Shown here one piece after another: positions 26,248 to 35,484 of a stretch of 53,390 nucleotides of DNA. The stretch is from positions 1 to 53,390 of the forward strand of contig CAJYSL010000435.1 in NCBI GenBank assembly GCA_913777515.1, read 5' to 3'. The notes under the pieces were generated by a model. That model ran no database searches. It saw only the letters and a program-made list of their open reading frames with translations, and was not told the DNA's origin. The translations under genes and the position numbers were made by a program. Every line of letters begins with the position of its first letter. The stretch's first letter is position 1. This stretch comes from an uncultured Mucilaginibacter sp. Its GTDB lineage: Bacteria > Bacteroidota > Bacteroidia > Sphingobacteriales > Sphingobacteriaceae.

Positions 26248-27228
26248 TCATTTTTTTGATGTGGAACGCTTGTTTTCTAAGTTGGTCAACCTTTTGCTCA
26301 TCCGATTGATTTGCTTGTCTTTTTCAATCAAATACAGCGTAAGCTCTTCTACCTTTTGCAGCAGCTTCTTGTTCATTTCGCCCAGGTTCATCCCTTCTTT
26401 AATGGCTTCGGCTTCTGAGGGCATGCCCGGCAGGTGGCCTTTCTGGTCAATGTAGTTTTTTACCTCCTTGAGTGAAGGGAGCGAGTAAGAGGGCTTGAAG
26501 ACAAAATCTGGAAAGTTTTGCGTATCAACTCTAACCTCGCGGGTGTGGATGGTACCGTTAACGGCCAGTTTAGCATCAGGAGTAGCGGTGCCAATGCCTA
26601 CGTTGCCTCTATGGTAAACGTTGCCCAAAGCATCAAACGAGTGATACAGATTTTGACTATAATCACCGCAGCCAAAGCCGGCACAGGAGTTTCCATAAAT
26701 GCGGAAAGACTCATCGGCGTCATCATTCAATTGCAACTCCAGCCAGTTTTGGTTAGCAGAGCTTCTTACTTTGCGCAGCCGGTAAGGGTCCGAATCATCC
26801 GACCCGTCAGCATTACGGAAAGCAATCTCCGGGGTGCTGATAATGCCCCGTACATCTAAGGCAGTAGTCGGACTGCTTGTGCCTATGCCGACGTTGTTAT
26901 TGGTAATGCTCATCACCAACCGTGCTCCATTGGCTGGGTCATAAACGCTAGGATATCCCTGGTTGTAAAACCGGATACCGCCGTAAACCGAATGCGCAGA
27001 AAGCGTCAACCCGGTATGGTGATTAATCATATAGGTCAAGGCATCCGGACGCCAATTAGGCCGGGGGTCGAAGGTATTGTTATTAGCTTCGCCCCAACCA
27101 AAGATGCTACCGGCACCGCCGCTTTTAGTAAAAGTGCTGTTGATAGTCACATTGTCGTAAGTGGCATTTTGAGCGTAACCGGCAAGGGCCGACATGCCGA
27201 TTAATGCAGTAAGTAGAGCTTTTTTCAT
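26248..27228 (-). CDS. Fibre-type secreted protein (cassette B, third)
   Basis: 326 residues with signal peptide MKKALLTALIGMSALAGYAQ. Two NVGIGT repeats (NVGIGTSSPTTALDVRG, NVGIGTATPDAKLAVNG) flank a variable beta region. The conserved C-terminal block (DFVFKPSYSLPSLKEVKNYI, HLPGMPS, LGEMNKKLLQKVEELTLYLI) leads into a coiled coil. This resembles phage tail-fibre tips with a terminal trimerisation or chaperone region, though S74 catalytic residues cannot be assigned. Its C-terminal 90 residues are almost the same as in 36323-37231. Its start overlaps the preceding gene's stop by 4 bases (ATGA). Confidence 0.8.
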   Translation of the reverse strand: MKKALLTALIGMSALAGYAQNATYDNVTINSTFTKSGGAGSIFGWGEANNNTFDPRPNWRPDALTYMINHHTGLTLSAHSVYGGIRFYNQGYPSVYDPANGARLVMSITNNNVGIGTSSPTTALDVRGIISTPEIAFRNADGSDDSDPYRLRKVRSSANQNWLELQLNDDADESFRIYGNSCAGFGCGDYSQNLYHSFDALGNVYHRGNVGIGTATPDAKLAVNGTIHTREVRVDTQNFPDFVFKPSYSLPSLKEVKNYIDQKGHLPGMPSEAEAIKEGMNLGEMNKKLLQKVEELTLYLIEKDKQINRMSKRLTNLENKRSTSKK

Positions 27229-28166
27229 TGTTTTTTTAGATTATTGATTTTGTGATTTTGAATTTTCATTTGTTTGATGAGCGTGTTGATTTGCTTGTCC
27301 TTTTCAATAAGGTACAGTGTCAATTCTTCCACCTTTTGCAGCAGCTTTTTGTTCATTTCGCCTAAAGCAAGGCCTTCTTTAGCCACTTGTGCGGCGGACG
27401 GCATTTCGGGCAGGTGGCCGTTTTGGTCAATGAATGTTTTTATCTCGGTGAGCGTGGAGAGGCGGTAAGCAGGGGTGAAAACATAGTCGGGCCACGGGCC
27501 GGCTTCTACTTTCACTTCTTTAGCACGCACAGTGCCGTTTACCGCCAATTTGTTGCCATAAGTGTCGACAGTGCCAATGCCTACATTCCCGTTAAAATAA
27601 TTGGGTGAACCACCCGCAAAGTAGGCACCACCTGTACTGTTAACGCCACTACTGTTTACATAAGCATCGGGCGTAGTTTTGTAAGTATGCGCCGGTCCGC
27701 CAGGTTCCTGGTAAGGAAGGCTATTGCTGACGTTGTCAAAAACTAAAGGTGTAAGCTGTACCTCTGTAGTAAAATTGTAAGTTGTTCCGCCTCCCTTAAG
27801 CCAGATAATGATATTTCTTAATGAATTACCACTGGTTGCATCTGTCCAACCGGCTATCATCGGACCAGAATACGGTGAAAACTGTCGGATATCTGCGTCA
27901 ATAAAGTTTGACCCGTTTCCCCACCGGGTAGTGTGATAGTTAAACTTAGCAATTACAGAGCCTCTCCAGTCCGAATTTTCATGGACGTTTGATCGCCCGA
28001 TTTCAAGTTCGGTAGCTCTATGGCTGTCCCACGATTTGTCTTCGAACAGCACCGGGTAAAATTTATCCAGATCGCCGTACACGGTAAAGCTGCCCGAATA
28101 AGAGGCTTGGACACGCAGGCAGCAAAGCATGAACAGCAAGAATAATGGGGTGATGATTTTTGTCAT
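27225..28166 (-). CDS. Fibre-type secreted protein (cassette B, second)
   Basis: 313 residues with a signal peptide (MTKIITPLFLLFMLCCLRVQ). The N-terminal 170 residues are a unique beta-rich domain. Then NVGIGTVDTYGNKLAVNG and the conserved C-terminal block (WPDYVFTPAYRLSTLTEIKT, HLPEMPS, ALGEMNKKLLQKVEELTLYL) follow, with a coiled-coil tail. It is coupled to the next fibre gene by an ATGA overlap. A stretch of 326 bases before it (28167-28492) carries two small hairpins (28270-28288 and 28321-28335) and possibly its own promoter. Confidence 0.8.
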   Translation of the reverse strand: MTKIITPLFLLFMLCCLRVQASYSGSFTVYGDLDKFYPVLFEDKSWDSHRATELEIGRSNVHENSDWRGSVIAKFNYHTTRWGNGSNFIDADIRQFSPYSGPMIAGWTDATSGNSLRNIIIWLKGGGTTYNFTTEVQLTPLVFDNVSNSLPYQEPGGPAHTYKTTPDAYVNSSGVNSTGGAYFAGGSPNYFNGNVGIGTVDTYGNKLAVNGTVRAKEVKVEAGPWPDYVFTPAYRLSTLTEIKTFIDQNGHLPEMPSAAQVAKEGLALGEMNKKLLQKVEELTLYLIEKDKQINTLIKQMKIQNHKINNLKKQ

Positions 28167-28492
28167 ATGGTTGAAATTGTAGTAAATGGATTTAAAGGTT
28201 TTGATGACTCCTGCTTACAGGAATGCGAATGCCTAATTTTACTTTATAATAAAAGCCTGATGTTATTGATGCCTTAACCGATAAGGCAATTTGTCCGGTA
28301 AAGACACAGCAATCCCCTGTACGCTTTTTAAGCGTGGCAAAAACGGAGCATCATAACGGTGGTTGGATTAGTTATATACTAAAGGGATGGAGTGGGGGCG
28401 GGTGATCATCGTGATAAAGTTAATTAAGGGTGTTTGTTGTTATAATACTTCTAATTTACGAAACAGCTTCGGTATTTATATATAGGTATGTA

Positions 28493-29452
28493 TTATTTTT
28501 TTGCCTGAGCTTTTAATAAATTTACGCTTTGCCGTAGTTCCCGAAGCGCCTTGGCCTGCTGTTTACTAATGATTTGTTGTTGCTGCAATTGCTTATTGCT
28601 TTCGATAAGGTAAAGGGTTAATTCTTCAATCTTTTTAGTTTGCAGTTTCACCATTTCACCCAAATCAATACCCGATTTTTCAATTTCCTGAGCTGATGGA
28701 ATTTCTGGCAGATGCTGGTTTTGATCAATAAAGGTTTTTACCTCACTAAGCGGACGGAGTTTATAGGAGGGCTTGAACACATAGTCGCCCCATTGGCCTT
28801 GCAATTTCACAGTAACAGATTCGGCGATAGCGTTTCCAGCTACCGCTAATTTGTAGCCTTTAGTATCAGCAGTGCCTATGCCAACATTGCCCCCTAAAAA
28901 TTGAAATTTATCAGTATCATTAAAAGTCATTCCTTGTATGTACTCTCCCTTTATGAAATGATTTCCATCTCCAAACATAATCCGGCCAAAGTTCCCGGGT
29001 GAGTTCCAATTACCCGGTTGTAAAAATATAGTTGCCTCAGCCGCCCCAGGGGTAAAAATATGGAGGGCATGTTCTGGCGCAGTCAAGCCAATTCCTACTT
29101 TACCAGTATTTTCAATTAGTACTCTTGACCACGGCTGTACAGCATTATCATTCGTTTTTCTGAAATACAAGTCTTGATTGAAAAAACTACCGGCAAATTG
29201 CATTGCGAAGTTATTCGCCGGATTTACATGTCTTATATCTAACAGATGCCACCAATTGTTAGCACCAGACGGGAAATTTACGGGAGTTGGTGTGTCATAG
29301 AAACCTGATTTTGCTCCAGCGTTGCCTTGTAGGCCAGCATCATTTCTTCTTTCTGTTCTGGAATCATAATCTCCCCACACTTGCCCATAGCTGTGTGCCG
29401 AGCATAATAATAAAGCCGAAAATAAGAAGCGGTTTAATCGTTTGTAGTTCAT
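28493..29452 (-). CDS. Fibre-type secreted protein with pyocin-knob-like domain (cassette B, first)
   Basis: 319 residues with signal peptide MNYKRLNRFLFSALLLCSAH. Residues about 35-115 (RNDAGLQGNAGAKSGFYDTP ... WWHLLDIRH ... NNFAMQFAG ... LYFRKTNDN..QPWSRVL) have the layout of the pyocin-knob domain of phage and tailocin fibres, which binds carbohydrate. Then NVGIGT repeats and the C-terminal block KLAVAGNAIAESVTVKLQGQ, DYVFKPSYKLRPL, HLPEIPS and EELTLYLIES. The C-terminal block is nearly the same as in 38272-39126. It is the first gene of the minus-strand cassette, divergent from gspG; 29453-29935 is the shared upstream region. Confidence 0.8.
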   Translation of the reverse strand: MNYKRLNRFLFSALLLCSAHSYGQVWGDYDSRTERRNDAGLQGNAGAKSGFYDTPTPVNFPSGANNWWHLLDIRHVNPANNFAMQFAGSFFNQDLYFRKTNDNAVQPWSRVLIENTGKVGIGLTAPEHALHIFTPGAAEATIFLQPGNWNSPGNFGRIMFGDGNHFIKGEYIQGMTFNDTDKFQFLGGNVGIGTADTKGYKLAVAGNAIAESVTVKLQGQWGDYVFKPSYKLRPLSEVKTFIDQNQHLPEIPSAQEIEKSGIDLGEMVKLQTKKIEELTLYLIESNKQLQQQQIISKQQAKALRELRQSVNLLKAQAKK

Positions 29453-29935
29453 GTTTAATTAGGATTTAGGAATATGATATAATGAATTTGACGGTGTGAT
29501 AAAAAAAGGCGCCTACGGCAACCTGCTAAATAAAGCAACATGCGTTAACCTACCTATTTTTGTAAGGTGGTATTAAATTGATTTAAAAACTAAAGTGCAG
29601 ATGTTGGTCGGTAAAAGCCTGCAAAAGCAGTTGCCAAAAAATCCGAAAACGGACATCATGAAGCGTTACTTTGGAAGTATGTAAAGGTGCGGGCATAGTG
29701 ATAAGGTACAAGTAATGTAGCTGTGATATTATGCAACTAAGATAACTAATATTAACTGTATGGCAATGTTGAATTTAAAATAACAGTTTATTAATCGCAT
29801 GCATTAGGGTAGTTATTATTGCAGGAGTTAATAATCGCCTTTTTTATGTTGTTTTAAAGAAAAGGAGAAAATGGTTAAAATTTTTTTGAGCTTTCGCGGA
29901 AATTGTCTTAAGTTAGTACTCTGCTTTATCACGAT

Positions 29936-30355
29936 ATGAAGTCCCCTGTATTAACTAAACGATTACCCGGTTATACCCTTACCGAAATTCTGGTGGTGCT
30001 GGTCATCATCGGCATTCTTATTTTGCTTGCCCTGCCTAATCTTTTGCCGCTCATCACCAAAGCCAAAAGCACGGAGGCCAAACTGCAACTGGAGCATTTG
30101 CACTCCATGGAAAAGAATTACTTTTACGAGCACTCCAAATACAGCACGGATTTAAACGACATTGGTTTTATCCAGGAAAAGCTGAGTACCGATGGCAAAG
30201 ATAACCGCGCAAATTACCGCATCACCATCACCAGTGCCAATAACACCGGTTTTACGGCCCGCGCTACGGCTGTAGTTGATTTTAACGGTAACGGCACCTA
30301 CAATGTGTGGGAAATTGACCAGGATAAAACCCTGAGAGAAGTAACGCCCGACTAA
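29936..30355 (+). CDS. gspG: GspG-like major pseudopilin
   Basis: 139 residues. The leader MKSPVLTKRLPG is followed by the classic prepilin motif YTLTEILVVLVIIGILILLA: Gly at -1, Glu at +5, and Pro at +22 in the helix. The remaining 90 residues fit the small GspG/type IV pilin globular domain, with acidic Asp/Asn-rich loops near the C-terminus (VVDFNGNGTYNVWEIDQD) like the calcium-binding loop of GspG. It starts secretion operon 2 and is followed by its likely processing peptidase. Confidence 0.85.
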   Translation: MKSPVLTKRLPGYTLTEILVVLVIIGILILLALPNLLPLITKAKSTEAKLQLEHLHSMEKNYFYEHSKYSTDLNDIGFIQEKLSTDGKDNRANYRITITSANNTGFTARATAVVDFNGNGTYNVWEIDQDKTLREVTPD

Positions 30356-30356
30356 T

Positions 30357-30878
30357 GTGCTGCTGGTTAAATTACTGATTGTAGCTTGTCTCGCCATGAT
30401 TTTTTGGGAAGATTTGAGAAGTAGGATGGTACATTGGTTTTGGTTCCCCTTGCTGGTAACCGGGTTTGTTGTTTTACGCTTTTTTCAGGGTGAAAGCTTG
30501 CGGGCAATGACTTCAAGCATTTCCGTGTCGATGGGCTTTATTGCCGTACAGCTTTTATTAGTGAGCCTGTATTTTTCATTCAAATCTAAGCGCTGGATAA
30601 ACATTACAGATGGTATGCTGGGTTGGGGAGACGTTCTGCTGCTCGTCAGTCTGGCATTTTACTTTGCGCTGCCTGCCTTGGTTGCCTTTTATATATCCAG
30701 TTTACTTATCATCCTCGTAGGATGGCTGATTTATCAGCGAATCTGGCAGCACCCTGCAAAACTGATTCCCCTGGCTGGGCTGCAAGCCATTGCCTTGCTG
30801 TTACTGGTTACAATACAATGGACGCGGCCGGATTGGGCGATGTTTGATTGGAATAACTTTTTAGGAGGATTACTCTGA
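30357..30878 (+). CDS. Prepilin peptidase (A24 family), short form
   Basis: 173 residues from a GTG start at 30357, one base after the gspG stop; the overlapping ATG at 30355 is out of frame. Polytopic membrane protein with the two A24 aspartates: Asp in WEDLRSRMV near residue 19 and Asp in the GWGD motif near residue 91. It cleaves the leaders of the pseudopilins encoded here (GspG, I-like, J-like). It lacks the N-terminal cysteine-containing methyltransferase region of PilD/GspO, as do CpaA-type peptidases, so the pseudopilins may not be N-methylated. It overlaps gspE by one base (TGATG). Confidence 0.8.
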   Translation: MLLVKLLIVACLAMIFWEDLRSRMVHWFWFPLLVTGFVVLRFFQGESLRAMTSSISVSMGFIAVQLLLVSLYFSFKSKRWINITDGMLGWGDVLLLVSLAFYFALPALVAFYISSLLIILVGWLIYQRIWQHPAKLIPLAGLQAIALLLLVTIQWTRPDWAMFDWNNFLGGLL

Positions 30879-32311
30879 TGAGCACTGCAACTGAGATTGT
30901 GTTGTCGCCTGACCAGGTACACCTGCTGACCAAGGAGCAGGCCTGGCATTACCGCGTGCTACCCTTAAGCGGCACGGGCGGTAAACTTACACTTTACTAT
31001 GATGAGCAGCTATCCCCGGATGAACTTGCCGAGGAGCTCTCGATACTTACGGGTAAAGACATCGAACTGACACCGCTGCCAGCCATCCAGATTTCCAGGT
31101 TATTATCTAAATATTATCTGAAAGAAAGCGCCGGGCAGGGCTCTGTGCAGGTGCAGAGCACCACCGATGCCGATGATTTTTTACAGCGGTTAATTTTAGA
31201 AGCAAAGAGTTTAAAAAGTAGTGATATTCACATTGAAACCTATGAAGTCAAATGCCGGGTCAGGATACGCATTGACGGGATGATGGTGGAGCGCTACCTG
31301 CTCAAACGGGATGAATATCCTGCCATTGTCAATAAAATAAAAATCCTGGCCAACCTGGATATTGCCGAAAAGCGGCTGCCACAGGACGGTCGGATTAGCT
31401 TCAAGCAACAGGAGCAGCAGTTTGACATCCGCGTGTCGGTATTGCCTACCCTGCACGGCGAGAAGATTGTACTGCGCTTGCTGAGTAACGACGCTGCGAA
31501 CATCGACCTTTTCAAGCTGGGCTTTTCGGAGTTTGACCTGGAGAACTACCTGCAGGGTGTGAAGCGCCCTAACGGCATCCTGCTTATCAGCGGTCCGACA
31601 GGCTCAGGTAAAACTACAACGCTTTACGCTACGCTTAAACTCCTGAACAAGGAAACCCGCAATATCCTGACTATTGAAGACCCGGTAGAGTACACCCTGG
31701 AGGGCATCAACCAGGTGCAGCTCAAAGAATCCATTGGCTTAGGGTTTGCATCGGCCATGCGTACTTTTTTAAGGCAGGACCCGGACGTCATTATGGTAGG
31801 CGAAATCCGTGACCCGGAGACAGCCAATATGGCCATCCGGGCAGCACTTACGGGGCACCTGGTGCTTTCCACCATACACACCAACTCGGCCTGGGGAACG
31901 GTGTCCCGGTTGATTGATATGGGTATTCCTCCCTTTTTGGTAGCCAGTACGCTGAACACAACGGCCGCCCAGCGCTTAGTACGCCTGTTGTGCCCGAAGT
32001 GTAAAAAGGCTGAGGCTTTCGATACAAAACTTTATCCGAGACATTTTAAGCCTGTCAGAGCCGTCCAAAAACACTTTGTGCATCAAGGCTGCGAAGATTG
32101 CTTTTACACCGGCTATCGCGGTCGTAAAGCCGTCTACGAGGTTATTCCGGTAGACCAGGAGCTGGCATTGGAGATTAAAAACGGTAATATGTATATACAG
32201 GAGCTTTTAAAAGAGCGCCGGATACAAACGCTGTCTGAAAACGCATTTAATTTGTTTAGCGAGGGGCAAACTACCCTCGAAGAAATATACCCCCTGTTAT
32301 TTAACTATTGA
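30878..32311 (+). CDS. gspE: GspE/PilB-type secretion ATPase
   Basis: 477 residues. A short N-terminal domain comes first, then the catalytic core: Walker A GPTGSGKTT near residue 238, Asp box, Walker B DPDVIMVGEIRD near residue 297, His box (LSTIHTNSAWGTVSRL), and a zinc-binding tetracysteine element (CPKC near 371, CEDC near 404) that is characteristic of GspE/PilB and absent from PilT. It hydrolyses ATP on the cytoplasmic side to drive pseudopilus assembly with GspF. The N1 region is shorter than in proteobacterial GspE. Start and stop overlap the neighbours. Confidence 0.93.
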   Translation: MSTATEIVLSPDQVHLLTKEQAWHYRVLPLSGTGGKLTLYYDEQLSPDELAEELSILTGKDIELTPLPAIQISRLLSKYYLKESAGQGSVQVQSTTDADDFLQRLILEAKSLKSSDIHIETYEVKCRVRIRIDGMMVERYLLKRDEYPAIVNKIKILANLDIAEKRLPQDGRISFKQQEQQFDIRVSVLPTLHGEKIVLRLLSNDAANIDLFKLGFSEFDLENYLQGVKRPNGILLISGPTGSGKTTTLYATLKLLNKETRNILTIEDPVEYTLEGINQVQLKESIGLGFASAMRTFLRQDPDVIMVGEIRDPETANMAIRAALTGHLVLSTIHTNSAWGTVSRLIDMGIPPFLVASTLNTTAAQRLVRLLCPKCKKAEAFDTKLYPRHFKPVRAVQKHFVHQGCEDCFYTGYRGRKAVYEVIPVDQELALEIKNGNMYIQELLKERRIQTLSENAFNLFSEGQTTLEEIYPLLFNY

Positions 32312-34266
32312 TGATTAAAATGCCTATGGCTCAACGATACCTCCATTTACAATTACTGCTTTTCTGCCTGCTGTTTTCACTTGTGGTGAATGCTCAACAG
32401 GCAGATCGCATCGCGCTTTTGCAGCAAAGGCTCGAAAAGTTAGCCACCTCGGTTCCGGGGCTTAATGACCCCGTACAGTTATCTATCAGCAGCGTTTCTA
32501 TCCAGGATTTTTTAAACGCCCTGAGCCGCTCCAACGGGCTGAGCATCAGCGTTGACCCGAAGCTGAACTTTAAGGTGAATAATAATTTTAACAATGTCTC
32601 GGCCCTGAACATCCTGGTATTCCTGGCCAAGCAGCATAACCTGGAAATTACGCCGGTAGGCAGTATTCTGCAAATAAGCGCCTATGTAGACCCGGCTTCT
32701 TTCCGGCCCGTTCCGGTCAGAGAAATTAGTGCCCGGTATCAGCAGCTTTCCAATACGCTGAGCCTGGAACTTAGTAACGATACCCTTACCGCCGTAGCGC
32801 GGCGGATTACCCAGGTATCCGGCAAAAACGTGGTAGTCCCTGTCTCTTTGCAAAGCAAGCGGGTTACAGCTTACATTAACAACGCCCCATTTGATGAGGC
32901 GCTGGAGAAGCTGGCTTTTGCCAACGAACTGAAACTGCAAAAAACCAGCGATAATTTTTACCTGTTCCAGCCTTTGGAAGACGGGGAGCAGCTTTACATT
33001 AACGGCGACCGCAATACAGCTGTGCGCAAAGCCTATAAACCGGCGGGCGGTGCGGCTGCTACAGGCGGACATGCCGGCATTAACGTACGCACAATGGCGG
33101 GCGGGCAAAAGTTGATCTCGGCGGATGCTACGGGTGCGTTAATTCTGGACCTGGTCAAGTCGGCGTCGCTGGAGACCGGTAAAAACTATTTCCTGTACTC
33201 AGAGCTCAAAGGAACGCTGAGCATGCATGTGTCAGATGTTACGTACGAAAGCTTTTTAACGGCGCTGTTTAAAGGAACGGAGTATACCTATACCCTGGAT
33301 AACGGCATTTACCTTATCGGTGAGCGTAAACTGGAAGGTTTGCGGGTTAATAAAGTAATCCAGTTACAGAATCGGGCTATTGATACGGTACTAGCCATGA
33401 TACCCAATGAATGGAAAAAAGGGGTAGAGATCAAAGAGTTTCGTGAGCAGAATACTCTACTGTTATCCGGCTCGCGGCCGCAGATTGCCGAAATCGAGTC
33501 TTTGGTCAAACAAATTGACCTTTTGGTGCCGATGGTACTGATTGAGGTAACGCTTTTGGATATTCGCAAAACTCGCACCACATCAACCGGGCTGAAAGCC
33601 GGGATATCCGACAGCGTGAAGACTGGCGGTACGATATTGCCCGGTATCGACTATACCTTTGGTTCGCGGTCTATCAATGACTTCCTCAACAAAGTGGGGA
33701 AGATTACCTCGACCAACCTCGGGCCGGTTACGCCGAATTTCTACGCCACCCTGACTGCATTGGAAAGCAGTGATAACGTGGAGGTGCGGTCGGTACCCAA
33801 GCTGTCCACGCTCAATGGCCATCCTGCACTGTTCAGTATAGGCGAAAAGCGCTATTACGAGATTCGCACCCAAAATGTCATCCCCTCGGTCACCAACTCC
33901 ACCAATATATTTACCAATCAGTTTAAGGAAGTGGAGGCCAACCTGGAAATCGGGGTAACACCGATTGTTTCAGGCGATGACCAGGTGACCCTGAAAATCA
34001 AAGTCGATATATCGAGCTTTATCGGCATACCCAGTAATAATGCACCGCCGCCGACCTCAAACAGTAAGTTTGAATCTATCCTCAGGGTGCACACTGATGA
34101 CATGATCGTGCTGGGTGGAATTGAACGGAACGAAAATAGTGAGAATGCTTCCGGTATCCCTTTTCTGTCCAGGATTCCCGTTTTAAAATACCTGTTCAGC
34201 AGTCGTAATAAAACCAAAGGCAAAGTGGTTACTGTTGTGTTTATTAAACCTACCATTATCCGCTAA
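32311..34266 (+). CDS. gspD: GspD/PilQ-type secretin
   Basis: 651 residues from ATG 32311, which overlaps the gspE stop. Signal peptide ending LVVNAQ; an STN/N0-like domain (LSISVDPKLNFKVNNNFNNV); further N-domain repeats (VIQLQNRAIDTVLAMIP, LVKQIDLLVPMVLIEVTLLD); then the secretin barrel from about residue 430. The C-terminus carries the family signature (DDMIVLGGIERNE, GIPFLSRIPVLKYLF, VVTVVFIKPTII). It forms the outer-membrane channel. N-terminal STN-type architecture is closer to PilQ/type IV filament secretins than to classical GspD. It precedes the GspL-like gene by 5 bases. Confidence 0.9.
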   Translation: MIKMPMAQRYLHLQLLLFCLLFSLVVNAQQADRIALLQQRLEKLATSVPGLNDPVQLSISSVSIQDFLNALSRSNGLSISVDPKLNFKVNNNFNNVSALNILVFLAKQHNLEITPVGSILQISAYVDPASFRPVPVREISARYQQLSNTLSLELSNDTLTAVARRITQVSGKNVVVPVSLQSKRVTAYINNAPFDEALEKLAFANELKLQKTSDNFYLFQPLEDGEQLYINGDRNTAVRKAYKPAGGAAATGGHAGINVRTMAGGQKLISADATGALILDLVKSASLETGKNYFLYSELKGTLSMHVSDVTYESFLTALFKGTEYTYTLDNGIYLIGERKLEGLRVNKVIQLQNRAIDTVLAMIPNEWKKGVEIKEFREQNTLLLSGSRPQIAEIESLVKQIDLLVPMVLIEVTLLDIRKTRTTSTGLKAGISDSVKTGGTILPGIDYTFGSRSINDFLNKVGKITSTNLGPVTPNFYATLTALESSDNVEVRSVPKLSTLNGHPALFSIGEKRYYEIRTQNVIPSVTNSTNIFTNQFKEVEANLEIGVTPIVSGDDQVTLKIKVDISSFIGIPSNNAPPPTSNSKFESILRVHTDDMIVLGGIERNENSENASGIPFLSRIPVLKYLFSSRNKTKGKVVTVVFIKPTIIR

Positions 34267-34271
34267 GGCTT

Positions 34272-35483
34272 ATGCTTAAGGCTGTATTCAGAATCAACGA
34301 GGTCGCGGGTATTAACCTGCATCTGTTGTCCGGTGGCGGATTGGAAGCTGACTTAGTAGTGCTCAAAGCAGATGGTAATCAGTTGGAACTGACTCAAAAG
34401 ATTACCTGTAAAAAAGGGCTGAAAGAGCTGCTGGGGCACCTGGATGTCAAAACACCCGTTGCGCTGAATATCACCGGCAAAGGAGTGTTGATTAAAAAAA
34501 TTGAAGGTGATGAAGAACTCACTGCGGCAGGCTTTCATCGCGTATTGCCTAATGCCGAGGCGGCAGATTTTTACTGGCAGAACATGCCCGCTGCAGATGG
34601 TATGTTTGTGGCGCTGATCCGGAAAAGTGATGCAGACCGCTTACTCGCAGAACTGGCTGAAAGCCGGTTGCAGGTGTTGGCGCTGAGCTTGGGGCCATTC
34701 CCTGTGCAGGTCATCCAGCCGCAACTTAATTTTTATGGCGAGGAACTGGTTTTTAATGGCCATGTTATTCAGCGCGCAGCAAAAGGCGAATGGCTGACTT
34801 ACCGCTACGAGGCGGGCAAGCAGTCGCCGTTCCCGATCAAGCTGGAAAATGAAAAGCTGGATGACCGCCTGGTGATCCCTTACGCTGCAGCCTTCCAAAT
34901 CATTCTTTCCGGTCAGATTCAGCCGGTGTGGGCGCAGGTACCCGAGGTAACGGGTCGGTTGAACAAATACCTTCAAAACCGAAAGGTAACTATAATCAGT
35001 ACATTTTCTTTAGGTTTGTTGTTTTTGATGCTGCTTATCAACTTTTTATTGCTCAGTCATTACCAGAGCGAAAACGAGAAGATGTCATCCCGGGCATCGC
35101 AAACTGCGGCGGATGTAGCTGATTTAGATAGCCTGTCGGCGCAGATTAAAACTAAGCAGGCGCTTCTTGACTCGTTGGGCTGGGATGGGGGTTTAAGCCA
35201 TAGCGTACAATTAGACAAGTTAGCTCAATTAGTACCGCCCGGCGTAATTTGGCGTGAGGCCTGGGTAAATCCGCAGGATGCAAGCGTTCAAAATAAAGCG
35301 CACGGAATGCGATTTTTAAGCAGGCAGATCCAGATACAAGGAACCAGTGAGCGTATTGTAGCCGTTAACGAATGGGTAAGTCGTATCAAGAGTTTGGCTT
35401 GGGTTAAAGATGCCCAGTTGCAGCGGTTTAACTATAACAATGAATTATCCACCGGCGAATTTTTGGTGTTGATTCAATATTAA
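34272..35483 (+). CDS. GspL/PilM-PilN-like inner-membrane assembly protein
   Basis: 403 residues. A cytoplasmic N-terminal part of about 240 residues has the actin-like GspL/PilM type of layout, followed by one transmembrane helix near residues 240-262 (IISTFSLGLLFLMLLINFLL), a coiled-coil stretch, and a small periplasmic domain (LVPPGVIWREAWVNP, IQIQGTSERIVAVNEWVSRI) typical of PilN and the GspL C-terminus. It would recruit GspE to the membrane platform. It is one base from the GspM/PilO-like gene. The assignment rests on topology, C-terminal pattern and order after the secretin. Confidence 0.7.
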   Translation: MLKAVFRINEVAGINLHLLSGGGLEADLVVLKADGNQLELTQKITCKKGLKELLGHLDVKTPVALNITGKGVLIKKIEGDEELTAAGFHRVLPNAEAADFYWQNMPAADGMFVALIRKSDADRLLAELAESRLQVLALSLGPFPVQVIQPQLNFYGEELVFNGHVIQRAAKGEWLTYRYEAGKQSPFPIKLENEKLDDRLVIPYAAAFQIILSGQIQPVWAQVPEVTGRLNKYLQNRKVTIISTFSLGLLFLMLLINFLLLSHYQSENEKMSSRASQTAADVADLDSLSAQIKTKQALLDSLGWDGGLSHSVQLDKLAQLVPPGVIWREAWVNPQDASVQNKAHGMRFLSRQIQIQGTSERIVAVNEWVSRIKSLAWVKDAQLQRFNYNNELSTGEFLVLIQY

Positions 35484-35484
35484 A

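Noticed and set aside
26248-29452. Prophage or tailocin, because of the fibre genes with tail-fibre-like repeats
   Set aside because: No capsid, sheath, baseplate, terminase, lysis or integrase genes are present, and every fibre has a Sec signal peptide, so they are cellular exported proteins.
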